From positions 84,957-148,956 of the forward strand of contig CAYUPI010000010.1 of NCBI GenBank assembly GCA_964446585.1: a stretch of 64,000 nucleotides of DNA. The letters are read 5' to 3'. Below the pieces are notes generated by a model. It was not told the DNA's origin. It saw only the letters and a list, made by a program, of their open reading frames with translations, and ran no database searches. Source of the DNA: CAYUPI01 sp964446585. GTDB lineage: Bacteria > Verrucomicrobiota > Verrucomicrobiia > Limisphaerales > UBA8199. This document shows positions 48,790 to 57,202 of the stretch, piece by piece (the first letter of the stretch is position 1; every line of letters begins with the position of its first letter). A program made the position numbers and the translations under genes.

Positions 48790-50229
48790 ATGAAATTGTC
48801 CTCATTTTTGCTTATTCTTTTGACGGTCGCGGCTTCGGTGGCCCAGGCAGCGTCTCCCGCCTGGCCGGCGTTTCGCGGACCAAACAGCTCAGGCGTCGCT
48901 ATGGACGCAAAGCCGCCTATCAAAATCAGTCCTACCAATTCGGTGTTGTGGAAAATTCAAGTGCCATGGTCGCCATCTTCGCCATGCATCTATGGCGATC
49001 AGATTTTTCTGACCTCTTTCGCCGAGAGCGAACTCCAAACGCGCTGCTATCGACGGTCGAATGGCGAAATGACCTGGTCTGGAAGCGTAAAACCGGAGAA
49101 ACTCGAGATGTACCACAGCACGGAGAATAGCCCCGCCACACCAACCCCTGCGACCGATGGCGAACGCGTGGTGAGTTATTTCGGCTCGTTTGGGCTGGTT
49201 TGCTACGATCGCCAGGGCAAGGAACTGTGGCGCCATCCTCTGCCAATGGCCCTTAGCCTTGGCGGATACGGCACCAGCGCATCCCCCTTAATCGCGGGCG
49301 ATCTCGTCGTGGTCAGCCGCGATCGTGACGAAGGATCATCTCTGCTGGCGGTGGATTTGCACACAGGCAAGAAGGTCTGGGAAACGGCCCGGCCCGACTG
49401 CTATGGCGGCTTTGGCACTCCGATCACCTGGAAGAACGGTGATGTGGATGAAGTGGTCGTGCCTGGCTCCCTCCGACTAAAAGCCTACGCGCTGAAGACG
49501 GGGAAGGAGGACTGGATGGTCGAGGGACTGACGGCCTTCGCCTGCACCACACCGGTGGCCGGCGATGGACTTGTGTTCTTCGCAGCATGGTCGGACGGCA
49601 AGGCGGATGATCCGTGGCCGACGTGGGAAAAATTCCTCGAACAACATGACAAGAACAAGGATGGCGTCGTTACCTTGGATGAATTCGACGACGCGAGCCG
49701 TGATTTCTACCGCGGCATGGATGTAAACCGGGACGGAAAAATAGACAAGGGCGACTATGACCAACTCCTGGCGTCTCTCGCCAAAGGTGAAAATCTCCTG
49801 GTGGCCGTGAAACCCGGCGGGCGGGGCAACATTTCCAAGACGCATATCGCATGGAAAGCCACTCGCGGTCTGCCCTACGTGGCCTCGCCGCTTTTGTACG
49901 ATGGGCGCATTTATTGCTTCAAGAATGGCGGCATGATTTCGTCGTTCGACGCAAAGAGCGGCAAGTCCTTTTACCTGCAGGAGCGATTGAATGCCGAAGG
50001 CAGCTACTATTCCTCGCCCGTGGCCGCGGACGGCAGAATCTACGTGGCATCGCTGCCCGGCAAGCTCACCGTGATCAAAGCGGGGGGCGAAAAGCCCGAA
50101 ATCCTCCACCAGGCGGATTTCGGCGAGCGCATTTTCGCCTCGCCGGCTCTTGCGGGCGAGAACCTCTATTTTCGGACGCATTCCACGCTCTACGCGTTTG
50201 GTGCGGCCGGCGCCCGTGCGGCCCGCTGA
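48790..50229 (+). CDS. Secreted PQQ-like beta-propeller with inserted EF-hands
   Basis: The 479-residue protein has a signal peptide (1-20) and the W-P-A-F-R-G-P motif at the mature N-terminus. PQQ-like blades such as D-L-H-T-G-K-K-V-W follow. Two EF-hand loops are inserted between blades, D-K-N-K-D-G-V-V-T-L-D-E at 287-298 and D-V-N-R-D-G-K-I-D-K-G-D at 311-322. A calcium-binding module thus sits in the propeller. The role is unknown; it is probably periplasmic or surface-exposed. The ATG at 48790 gives the signal peptide. It is followed by the beta-lactamase-fold gene 37 bp later. Confidence 0.82.
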   Translation: MKLSSFLLILLTVAASVAQAASPAWPAFRGPNSSGVAMDAKPPIKISPTNSVLWKIQVPWSPSSPCIYGDQIFLTSFAESELQTRCYRRSNGEMTWSGSVKPEKLEMYHSTENSPATPTPATDGERVVSYFGSFGLVCYDRQGKELWRHPLPMALSLGGYGTSASPLIAGDLVVVSRDRDEGSSLLAVDLHTGKKVWETARPDCYGGFGTPITWKNGDVDEVVVPGSLRLKAYALKTGKEDWMVEGLTAFACTTPVAGDGLVFFAAWSDGKADDPWPTWEKFLEQHDKNKDGVVTLDEFDDASRDFYRGMDVNRDGKIDKGDYDQLLASLAKGENLLVAVKPGGRGNISKTHIAWKATRGLPYVASPLLYDGRIYCFKNGGMISSFDAKSGKSFYLQERLNAEGSYYSSPVAADGRIYVASLPGKLTVIKAGGEKPEILHQADFGERIFASPALAGENLYFRTHSTLYAFGAAGARAAR

Positions 50230-50266
50230 GGACATTTCCGATCCCCTGCGTCAGCCTGGGTGCCCC

Positions 50267-51544
50267 ATGCCTGACCCGAACACCAAGCAACGCGAGCTGC
50301 TGACCTGGATACGGCTTTTCCCTCTCGTCGGGCGGCCTTACCGTCGTCCCGTGCACCGCTCCGACTGGCCGATTGGGTCGCTACTCCTTGCGTTGAGTGC
50401 CTCCGCCCAGTTCGCGCTCGACCCGGCCGCGCTCGACCAGCTTTTTGCCGAGGCCGACGCACAGCACAGCAACGCGCTTCTCGTATATCAGTATGAACAA
50501 CCCGTTCGGACAAAGTTTTTCGACTCCAAGGATAAGCGGGTTTACCTCTATTCCATTACCAAGGTCTTCACGAGTCTGGCAGTTGGGCTGGCTTACGACC
50601 GGGGCGCCATCGGTTCGCTCGACGCGCCAGTTTCCACCTGGTTTCCTGAACTGGCCGGTGACCCCCTCAGGAGCCGGATCAAACTCCGTCATTTGCTCCA
50701 GCACACCTCCGGCATTTTCACCACGCAAGGCTCGCGTGACATTTATCCGCAGCGCGATTTCGTGAAGTTCGCGCTCGAATCGCCCATCGTCTCGACGCCA
50801 GGCGAGGAATTCAAATACAACAACCGCGCCGTTAATGTCGCATCGGGTATCGTGCGCAAAGCCACCGGAAAGTCCATGGAAGTTCTGCTTGCCTCGGAAC
50901 TGCTGCGGCCAATGGGCATTACCGATTACCGGTTCCGCCACGATCGCACTGGGAATACCTGGGCGATGGACGGCATGGAGCTCAATGCCAGTGACCTCGT
51001 CAAGCTCGGATGCCTCCTGGCCGACGGCGGACGCTGGCGCGGTCAACAACTTATCTCCGAAAAGTGGCTCGCCGTTGCTACACAGGCCTCGCTCGTTTCG
51101 ATCCTCGACCGCGCCAGCGGGTACGGTCTCGGCCTTGTCATCGCCGAACCCGACACGCGCCTGACCATCCCCACCAGCACGGTGGACGCCTTGGAGAGGC
51201 TTGGCCTAACCAACTCGCTGGTCGCCAGGCTGCGGTCGCTTGCCGGCCAGGAATTCAAAGGTTCGAAAAAACTCGGTGAAGCGCTCAAACAATCATTCGG
51301 CGCTGCTGACCTGGAGGCAATCTCTGCCGTCGCTGCCCGGGAAATGATTCCTATTTATCGCGACCTCAGCAATCGCGCTCTCCTCGCACACAGCGGTGAG
51401 ATCGGCGAAATTCTCATTGCTCTGCCGGGCTACGGGATTGCAGTCGCGCGCACGATTGACGAAAAACGAGGTCGCAGCGGAGATTTCGGCTTCAGCTCGA
51501 TTTACCGCCGCGTGCTGGACCTGGTTCCACACGAGACGCAGTAG
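50267..51544 (+). CDS. Serine beta-lactamase-fold hydrolase (class C / DD-peptidase-like)
   Basis: The 425-residue protein has S-I-T-K with catalytic Ser96 and Lys99, Y-N-N at 184-186 (the Y-x-N motif), and a later H-S-G near residue 380 in place of K-T-G. These are the three active-site motifs of the beta-lactamase/esterase/DD-peptidase superfamily (PF00144). A hydrophobic stretch (residues ~33-48) would be a late signal or membrane anchor. Substrates in the family range from beta-lactams and esters to D-amino acid peptides, so resistance should not be inferred. The ATG at 50267 follows the PQQ-like gene in the same orientation. Confidence 0.8.
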   Translation: MPDPNTKQRELLTWIRLFPLVGRPYRRPVHRSDWPIGSLLLALSASAQFALDPAALDQLFAEADAQHSNALLVYQYEQPVRTKFFDSKDKRVYLYSITKVFTSLAVGLAYDRGAIGSLDAPVSTWFPELAGDPLRSRIKLRHLLQHTSGIFTTQGSRDIYPQRDFVKFALESPIVSTPGEEFKYNNRAVNVASGIVRKATGKSMEVLLASELLRPMGITDYRFRHDRTGNTWAMDGMELNASDLVKLGCLLADGGRWRGQQLISEKWLAVATQASLVSILDRASGYGLGLVIAEPDTRLTIPTSTVDALERLGLTNSLVARLRSLAGQEFKGSKKLGEALKQSFGAADLEAISAVAAREMIPIYRDLSNRALLAHSGEIGEILIALPGYGIAVARTIDEKRGRSGDFGFSSIYRRVLDLVPHETQ

Positions 51545-51621
51545 AAGGGTCCCACAATTGCCCTTTCATTCTGGCACGGCTAGTGCTGCAAACTAGCAGT
51601 GTTAGCTTAATTGAACTCATT

Positions 51622-52839
51622 ATGTCGGCTCGAAAGAAGTTCAAACGCGTCTGCCCGATTTCATTTGTCCTGGGTGTCCTGACGCCACTTATGTTGGCGC
51701 TGGGTGGCTGTCTCTTCATCCATGGCCATCGCTCTGGTTTCTCGACTGACGGAGCGACGGCTGGGAAAGCTGGTCCAGGCGGCAAGATTGAGGCAATCGA
51801 GATCCCTTTGGCCAGCCCGGACGGTGTATTCCCGGACCGAGCCGTGCGTCTGGAAAGCCCGAAATGGGTTTTCGAAGACTGTTCCGAAAGCCGCCTGGCG
51901 CGCTTTCTGAGCTCATGCGATCTTCGCCCAATCGAACGAAGAATCCTGCTGGACGAACGCTACTGGAATATCAGCTCGAATCGAATCGTCATCTCACCGC
52001 CTGAACAGCTCATCTGGTCGCTCAATCCGCGAAGCCGGCAACAGATCTACTCGACCTTGGCGAAAAACCCGGCCAACTTTCCCCAGTGCTTCCCCTTCCG
52101 GTTTCCCCTGCAGGGATTCGACCAGAAATTCAAGGACAGTTCATTGCCCCTCGAACAAATCGAGCGCATTTTGGCGCTGACCTATACCAATTCGGACTTT
52201 TTGTGCTTCACGGACCTGCAGGCGATCAAGGCGGTGCTCCGTCCAAATGAATTCAATGAGTTGATCGAAATCCTGTATGAGCTGCCGACTTATATCCTGC
52301 GCCTGCGCGTCAACCCCGATTCCGATATTGATGCTTTAGTCAAATACTGGGGCAAAGGCGGGCGCGAGCGAATGATCGCCCCCTTGTTGAACGCCCTCGC
52401 CAAGGTGCCCGGTGGAACTGCTTTTAACATTTCCTATCTCCTGCCCCCGTTCGCGCGCTTGCGCCTTTACACTTATCCGTACACCTGGAACGACCCGACG
52501 GCAGAAAAGCAGGACTGCTTTTTCACATCCATGAACTTTTTCAACGAAAAGCCCGATACGAACTTCTTCAATGGCGACTACACAGCCAAAATCCTCCGCT
52601 CGGACTACGTCGTCGTCCGGGATGTTCCCACCTTCGGTGATGTGGTGACTTTGGTGAATGCCGAAGACCGGGCCATCCATGCGTGCGTTTACATCGTGGA
52701 CGATTTCGTTTACACCAAGAACGGGGTGAACGCCGAGCAGCCCTGGGTCCTGATGAAGATCTCCGACATGCTCATGATCTATTACCCGACGGACAAGTCC
52801 GGCCGTATCCAGTTTCTCCGCCGCAAAGATATGGCGTGA
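51622..52839 (+). CDS. Hypothetical lipoprotein
   Basis: The 405-residue protein has an N-terminal K-K-F-K-R region, a hydrophobic core and the lipobox L-G-G-C at about residue 30. It is therefore predicted to be a lipoprotein. The remainder is soluble with conserved-looking aromatic segments (L-P-P-F-A-R-L-R-L-Y-T-Y-P-Y near 272-285). No domain was recognised. A Cys in D-C-F-F-T-S-M-N-F-F lies near 296. It follows the beta-lactamase-fold gene by 77 bp and converges on mqnC. The ATG at 51622 is chosen because it gives the lipoprotein signal. Confidence 0.65.
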   Translation: MSARKKFKRVCPISFVLGVLTPLMLALGGCLFIHGHRSGFSTDGATAGKAGPGGKIEAIEIPLASPDGVFPDRAVRLESPKWVFEDCSESRLARFLSSCDLRPIERRILLDERYWNISSNRIVISPPEQLIWSLNPRSRQQIYSTLAKNPANFPQCFPFRFPLQGFDQKFKDSSLPLEQIERILALTYTNSDFLCFTDLQAIKAVLRPNEFNELIEILYELPTYILRLRVNPDSDIDALVKYWGKGGRERMIAPLLNALAKVPGGTAFNISYLLPPFARLRLYTYPYTWNDPTAEKQDCFFTSMNFFNEKPDTNFFNGDYTAKILRSDYVVVRDVPTFGDVVTLVNAEDRAIHACVYIVDDFVYTKNGVNAEQPWVLMKISDMLMIYYPTDKSGRIQFLRRKDMA

Positions 52840-52902
52840 AACTCGCAGCCGGTCGGCGTCAGAAGAGACTTCCTCGCCGATCCAGCGCTTGAGCACCCAG
52901 GT

Positions 52903-53994
52903 TCAATTCAGCAGCCGGTACCAGTTGTCCCGCTGGTGTGGTTCGTAGCCGAGGTCGTTGATGAGGCGTCGCATGTCGTCCACGGTCATCCGAAACGTAG
53001 TCCCCGCCTGCGAGACGACGTTCTCCTCTATCATGATGCTCCCCAAATCATTGGCGCCGGCCTTGAGCGCCACCTGGCCGATTTCCTGGCCCTGGGTCAC
53101 CCAGGAACTCTGGACATTGCTAATGTTGTCGAGGTAGATGCGGGACAGCGCTTGCGTGCGCAGATACTCGTGGGCGCCGACGGTCGGAGCGCGCAGCTTC
53201 GTGTGCTCGGCCTGAAAAGTCCAGCAGATGAAGGCGGTGAAACCTTTGGTCTTGTCCTGCTGCGCGCGAAGCCGCTCCAGGTGCTCGATTCGATCTTCCA
53301 GCGTTTCGACGTGGCCGAACATCATCGTCGCCGATGAATTCAGTCCGAGGCCATGCGCCACGTCCATCACCTCCAACCAATCATCGCTCATGGCTTTGAG
53401 CGGCGAGATTCGCTGGCGCACGCGGTCCACGAGGATCTCCCCGCCGCCGCCCGGAATCGAACCCAGCCCGGCCGCCTTGAAGTCCGAAATGATGCGGTCG
53501 AGTGGCTCGTTAAAGACCTCACGGAAATGCACAAACTCGCTCGGGCTGAAGCCGTGAATGTTTACCTGCGGAAATTTGCTTTTGAGATGCGCCAGCAAAT
53601 CGAGGTACCACTGCTTGGTTAGCTTGGGATGATGCCCGCCCTGCATGAGGATTTGGGTGCCGCCCAGCGCGACGGTCTCTTCGATTTTTTTATCAATTTC
53701 GTCAAAAGCAATGACGTACGCATCGTCATCCTTTTCGGTTCGATAGAAGGCGCAAAACTTGCAATAAACGTTGCAGACGTTGGTGTAGTTGATGTTCCGA
53801 TCGACGATGTAGGTGACAATTTGGTTGCCGCGCCCGTCGTAGGCATCGGCTTTGGACAGTTGTCTCCGGCGATCGGCAACGGCACTCAACTCCTCGAGCG
53901 GAAGCGAATAAAGCTGGCGCGCCTCGGTCTTGTTGATCCGACCACCATCCCACGCCCGCTGCAACACGTCATCCAATGAGGCGTCGTAAGTCAC
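52903..53994 (-). CDS. mqnC: Dehypoxanthine futalosine cyclase
   Basis: The 363-residue radical SAM enzyme has the cluster motif C-N-V-Y-C-K-F-C with Cys74, Cys78 and Cys81. Q-G-G-H-H-P lies near 118-123, and a CofH/MqnC-type C-terminal region carries I-E-E-N-V-V-S-Q-A-G. It converts dehypoxanthinyl futalosine to cyclic dehypoxanthinyl futalosine in the menaquinone futalosine pathway. The related MqnE and CofH are less likely because of the T-N-V-C-N-V-Y-C and the Q-G-G-x-x-P signatures. No other mqn gene is present. The start is a GTG at 53994. Confidence 0.88.
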   Translation of the reverse strand: MTYDASLDDVLQRAWDGGRINKTEARQLYSLPLEELSAVADRRRQLSKADAYDGRGNQIVTYIVDRNINYTNVCNVYCKFCAFYRTEKDDDAYVIAFDEIDKKIEETVALGGTQILMQGGHHPKLTKQWYLDLLAHLKSKFPQVNIHGFSPSEFVHFREVFNEPLDRIISDFKAAGLGSIPGGGGEILVDRVRQRISPLKAMSDDWLEVMDVAHGLGLNSSATMMFGHVETLEDRIEHLERLRAQQDKTKGFTAFICWTFQAEHTKLRAPTVGAHEYLRTQALSRIYLDNISNVQSSWVTQGQEIGQVALKAGANDLGSIMIEENVVSQAGTTFRMTVDDMRRLINDLGYEPHQRDNWYRLLN

Positions 53995-54065
53995 CTTTCA
54001 AACCTACCGGAACTCGTCTTATAAAACAAGTTGTCGGGAATGGTTTGCATCTTGCCACTGGACTT

Positions 54066-54087
54066 CCCAAATCCGAAGGCCGAAGTG
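54066..54087. repeat. Short CCGAA-type repeat downstream of the toxin-antitoxin pair
   Basis: The run CCCAAATCCGAAGGCCGAAG and following AAATTC/ATTCGAATT bits lie between mqnC and the DUF5615 gene. It is a member of the family at 42487-42652. Confidence 0.45.
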
Positions 54088-54109
54088 TGAAAGAAATTCA
54101 ATATTCGAA

Positions 54110-54481
54110 TTAGGTCCGTGGAAGGTAATCAATTCGGTCCGCCCATTCCCAATGGCATGACTCCCGCCAGAACCCGACCAGCAATCGGGACTGTTTGCCA
54201 TAGTCCATCTGCGAAACGCGCCGGCGGAACAGTATCATTCCTGAATGGCCTAGACCTTCACGCGTCGCCTGGCCCGCATGCATCGCCAGCGTGCGTCGAT
54301 CAAGGCTCACGATCACCAGGCGTTGCTCGCGCAATGCGGAAAGCAACACCGGATCTTTGGAGGCCAGGTGCCGACCATCCATCCAGTCAGCGAGGTGCTG
54401 GATCGGAAAATCGGAGTTCAGGCGCAGGCAGGCCGCCACAAACCGGCGGGAAATGTTCCCATCTGCGAGAAGCCGAATCAC
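54110..54481 (-). CDS. DUF5615 PIN-like toxin candidate
   Basis: The 123-residue protein begins M-I-R-L-L-A-D-G-N-I-S-R-R-F, matching the L-L-A-D-E-N-x-P start of DUF5615 PIN-like proteins. It contains L-R-E-Q-R-L-V-I-V-S-L-D-R-R near residues 49-62, corresponding to the second acidic site. Such proteins are predicted nucleases. The start is a GTG overlapping the stop of the DUF433 gene by four bases (GTGA), which is the usual arrangement of a two-gene toxin-antitoxin module. Confidence 0.75.
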   Translation of the reverse strand: MIRLLADGNISRRFVAACLRLNSDFPIQHLADWMDGRHLASKDPVLLSALREQRLVIVSLDRRTLAMHAGQATREGLGHSGMILFRRRVSQMDYGKQSRLLVGFWRESCHWEWADRIDYLPRT

Positions 54482-54840
54482 TCATCAACCTCGGCCTTCC
54501 GTTGCGCCGCCACTTCATCCGGGAAGGTCCGCGCATAGGCAAGGGAGCACTTAACAAGGTAATCCGGCCACCCGAAATGATCGGCGGTTTTGGAAATGCT
54601 TTTCGCCTCGCGGTACACCTCGACCACCTCCCACACCGCCACACGATGCCCCAGAACATAGGCTTCCCGGCCTCCCGCAGCATCGCGGAATCCGATTCCC
54701 GGAAATTCCTCCTCCAATGCCTTCTCTTTCAAGTAGAGGCTACTCAAGCTGGATACTTCCAATTGACGCCGCCTGGCCTGCCTGGCAAGCAAGGCCGCGG
54801 CGCTCTTGCCGATCCGACAGGACTGAACCACCGTTGCCAT
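54478..54840 (-). CDS. DUF433 antitoxin candidate
   Basis: The 120-residue protein has a C-terminal DUF433-like helix-turn-helix (V-V-E-V-Y-R-E-A-K-S-I-S-K-T-A-D-H-F-G-W near 72-91). This domain is typically found as the antitoxin next to a DUF5615 PIN-like toxin. The N-terminal half is Ala/Arg/Leu-rich and may neutralise the toxin. The DNA-binding half would autoregulate the operon. No operator dyad was recognised upstream of its ATG at 54840. It lies 40 bp before the alcohol dehydrogenase stop on the same strand. Confidence 0.75.
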   Translation of the reverse strand: MATVVQSCRIGKSAAALLARQARRRQLEVSSLSSLYLKEKALEEEFPGIGFRDAAGGREAYVLGHRVAVWEVVEVYREAKSISKTADHFGWPDYLVKCSLAYARTFPDEVAAQRKAEVDE

Positions 54841-54879
54841 GATCCCAGTCTCGTTTACGATGTAAACGATGTCAAGCGG

Positions 54880-56067
54880 TCAAATCACGGCCTCGTAAAG
54901 CTTCACGAAATCCGCGGTCGAAACCGGGCGTGGATTAAAAGTGGCCGTCCACTGACCGGCGGCCTCTTCCGCCAGGAGCGGGATCATCTTCCTGTTGGCG
55001 CGAGGACCAGTGATTCGCCGCGGCAAGTGCGCCAGGTCGAGCAACGCTTCGAGGCGTGACACCAGTGTTTCGGCGGCATGGTCATGTCCGACAGAAGTCA
55101 GCTCGGCCACAACTGCCAACTCGGAATAGACTTTGCTCGACTCTTTTTGGTGGGCGTTGAATCGGATGACGTGCGGGAGCATTAGGCCAACGGCTTGACC
55201 ATGGACGAGGCCGAAATGGGCCGTCAGAGGGTTGGCGGCGGCGTGGGCGGCACCGAGCATGCTGTTCTCGATCGCCAGGCCCGCCAGGGCCGCTCCCAGT
55301 TGCATGCGGCCACGGGCTTCGAGGTCGTTCGGATGGGTCACAACCTCAGCGAAGGCCTTCGCGCATAACTTAAAGGCCTCGCGCGAATACATGCGCGAGA
55401 GCGGGTTGCTCCGCGTCGTCACCGCCGTTTCCAGCGCGTGGGCGATAGCATCCATGCCGGCGCACGCCGTGACGCGCGGTGGTTGGGACAAGGTCAATTT
55501 GGGATCCAGAATGGCGATCTTGGCGGCTGCTTTCGGGTCGAGGCAGGCCATTTTCTGGTGGGTCCGTTCATCGACGATTAACGCAGCGGACTGGCATTCG
55601 CTCCCGGTGCCTGCGGTCGTGGGAATGGCGATAAAGGGCAGCATTGGTTTGTCGGCTTTGCCGACGCCCTGGTAATCCTTCATGCGGCCGCCATTGGTCA
55701 GAAGAAAGTTGCAGCCTTTGGCGGTATCCATTGCGCTGCCGCCGCCCAAGCCGACGATGGTATCCGGGCGGGCTCGCCGGGCCACCGCCAGGCAACTTGC
55801 GACGCACCGCGTCGTGGGATTTTCGCGGGCTCGATCGAACATGATTACTTTCGGGCCAGCCGCGTCGAGATTGCGGCGCAGATGGTCCGCATGTCCAGCG
55901 GCCACGATGCCGGGGTCGGTGACAAGCAATATTCGTTTCGCACCAAGCTCGCGCGCCAGTTCGCCGGCCCGTTCGATGCTGTCCGCGCCGAAGACCACCC
56001 GCGTACGCGGTTCATGATCGAAACAAGGCAACGCCCCTGAGCCCGGAGGAGTAGGTGGATGACTCAT
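54880..56067 (-). CDS. Iron-containing alcohol dehydrogenase
   Basis: The 395-residue group III dehydrogenase has G-L-G-G-G-S-A-M-D-T-A-K (NAD-binding) near residue 106 and A-G-T-G-S-E near 150. A metal-site region V-T-A-C-A-G-M-D-A-I-A-H-A-L-E follows near 200-215. It interconverts an alcohol and an aldehyde with NAD(P)H and a divalent metal. The ATG at 56067 is preferred over a TTG two codons upstream. It is the last gene of the DUF3311-symporter-ligase-ADH operon (43 bp after the ligase stop), so its substrate is probably related to the imported compound. Confidence 0.88.
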   Translation of the reverse strand: MSHPPTPPGSGALPCFDHEPRTRVVFGADSIERAGELARELGAKRILLVTDPGIVAAGHADHLRRNLDAAGPKVIMFDRARENPTTRCVASCLAVARRARPDTIVGLGGGSAMDTAKGCNFLLTNGGRMKDYQGVGKADKPMLPFIAIPTTAGTGSECQSAALIVDERTHQKMACLDPKAAAKIAILDPKLTLSQPPRVTACAGMDAIAHALETAVTTRSNPLSRMYSREAFKLCAKAFAEVVTHPNDLEARGRMQLGAALAGLAIENSMLGAAHAAANPLTAHFGLVHGQAVGLMLPHVIRFNAHQKESSKVYSELAVVAELTSVGHDHAAETLVSRLEALLDLAHLPRRITGPRANRKMIPLLAEEAAGQWTATFNPRPVSTADFVKLYEAVI

Positions 56068-56110
56068 GCTCAAGTCTCAGACGAAATCGCCAGAACCGAT
56101 GTTCAGGATG

Positions 56111-57202
56111 CTAGTAAACTCCTTCAACGATGGTTTTCTCCATCGCGCCGAACGGGCGCACCTCCGCCACGCCGTCCCAGGCGTAAGGTTCGCGCGGGGA
56201 GCGGCGGATGGCCTCATCGCGCTCGAGGAATCGGGGCATGAAAAACTCTGTGGTCAATGTTGTGAGTTCGACCCGGCCCCACTGCCCGTAATTGACGAGT
56301 TCCTGGGTCTTGTTTGGATTCACCACGCGCAGCACGGCGCGCGGCTGCGGAGCATAATAAGTGATCGAGAATTTGTCCTCCGGCCGCAGCGGCGGGCTGG
56401 CGGCCAGGCCCATTAGTGTGTTGCCGTAAGTAGGGTAAAAACCGATCCGGTTTTCAAGGACCTCCTCAATCAGAAATCTCACATGCTGAGGCGTCATCGT
56501 CGTTCCGCCGCAAAACACGCCACGAATCCCTGCCTCGTACAAATTGACCTTCTCGCCCAAAGCCTCCAACAGTTTCGGAGTAGTGAATAACGCCGTCACC
56601 TTGCGATGTTTTAGAATCGTCAACGCCTGGTCCACCACGTGGTCCATATAGGCGCGCGCCACCTCACCCTTCTTTTCAGCGATCACCTTTTTCACCCATC
56701 GTGGATCAAGGTCGATGAAGTAACAAACGCTGCCGCGGAAATTGGCCAGGTGCTCGATGGCAAGCCGGAGGCGGCGCGGGCCAGTCGGGCCGACCATCAG
56801 CCAGGCACCGCCGCGCGGAAAATGCGCATCCGAGACCTTCGCCGAAAATTCTTCGTAATCGGTTTTGTAATCGTCCCAACCAATCCGCTGCTTCGGCATG
56901 CCAGTCGTGCCGCCGGTTTCAAAAATGTTAAATGGCCGGCCCTGAAACCTTTTCGGGACCCAGACTTCAGGCTGCAGGTCGCGCAACCATTCATCTTGGA
57001 AATGCGGAAACCGTGCGATCAGATTGCCGAACGAGTTGACTTCGGCGGCCGGGTTCCAACCGGCCTTCCTGGCCCAATCCAGCCAAAACGGGCACCCTGT
57101 CTCGGGTGAAAAATGCCAGCGGACAATTTCCCGCGCGTGCGTATCGAGCTCCTGTTGCGCGCGTAGTTGATCGGCGGCATGTTGGGTCAGGTTGGTGCTC
57201 AT
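56111..57202 (-). CDS. Acyl-adenylating enzyme (PaaK/LuxE-like)
   Basis: The 363-residue protein has F-E-T-G-G-T-T-G-M-P-K-Q-R near residue 93, the AMP-binding phosphate loop, and F-Y-P-T-Y-G-N-T near 255. The C-terminal half is short. The length and pattern fit the LuxE/PaaK-like branch of adenylate-forming enzymes, which activate a carboxylate and may transfer it to a thiol. The start overlaps the symporter stop by four bases (ATGA), so it is translationally coupled to a transporter. The substrate is inferred to be a carboxylate brought in by the symporter. The identity is not known. Confidence 0.75.
   Translation of the reverse strand: MSTNLTQHAADQLRAQQELDTHAREIVRWHFSPETGCPFWLDWARKAGWNPAAEVNSFGNLIARFPHFQDEWLRDLQPEVWVPKRFQGRPFNIFETGGTTGMPKQRIGWDDYKTDYEEFSAKVSDAHFPRGGAWLMVGPTGPRRLRLAIEHLANFRGSVCYFIDLDPRWVKKVIAEKKGEVARAYMDHVVDQALTILKHRKVTALFTTPKLLEALGEKVNLYEAGIRGVFCGGTTMTPQHVRFLIEEVLENRIGFYPTYGNTLMGLAASPPLRPEDKFSITYYAPQPRAVLRVVNPNKTQELVNYGQWGRVELTTLTTEFFMPRFLERDEAIRRSPREPYAWDGVAEVRPFGAMEKTIVEGVY

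Noticed and set aside
50267..51544. Antibiotic-resistance beta-lactamase
   Set aside because: The SxxK and YxN motifs define the superfamily only; there is H-S-G instead of K-T-G and no resistance context, so a general hydrolase call is safer.
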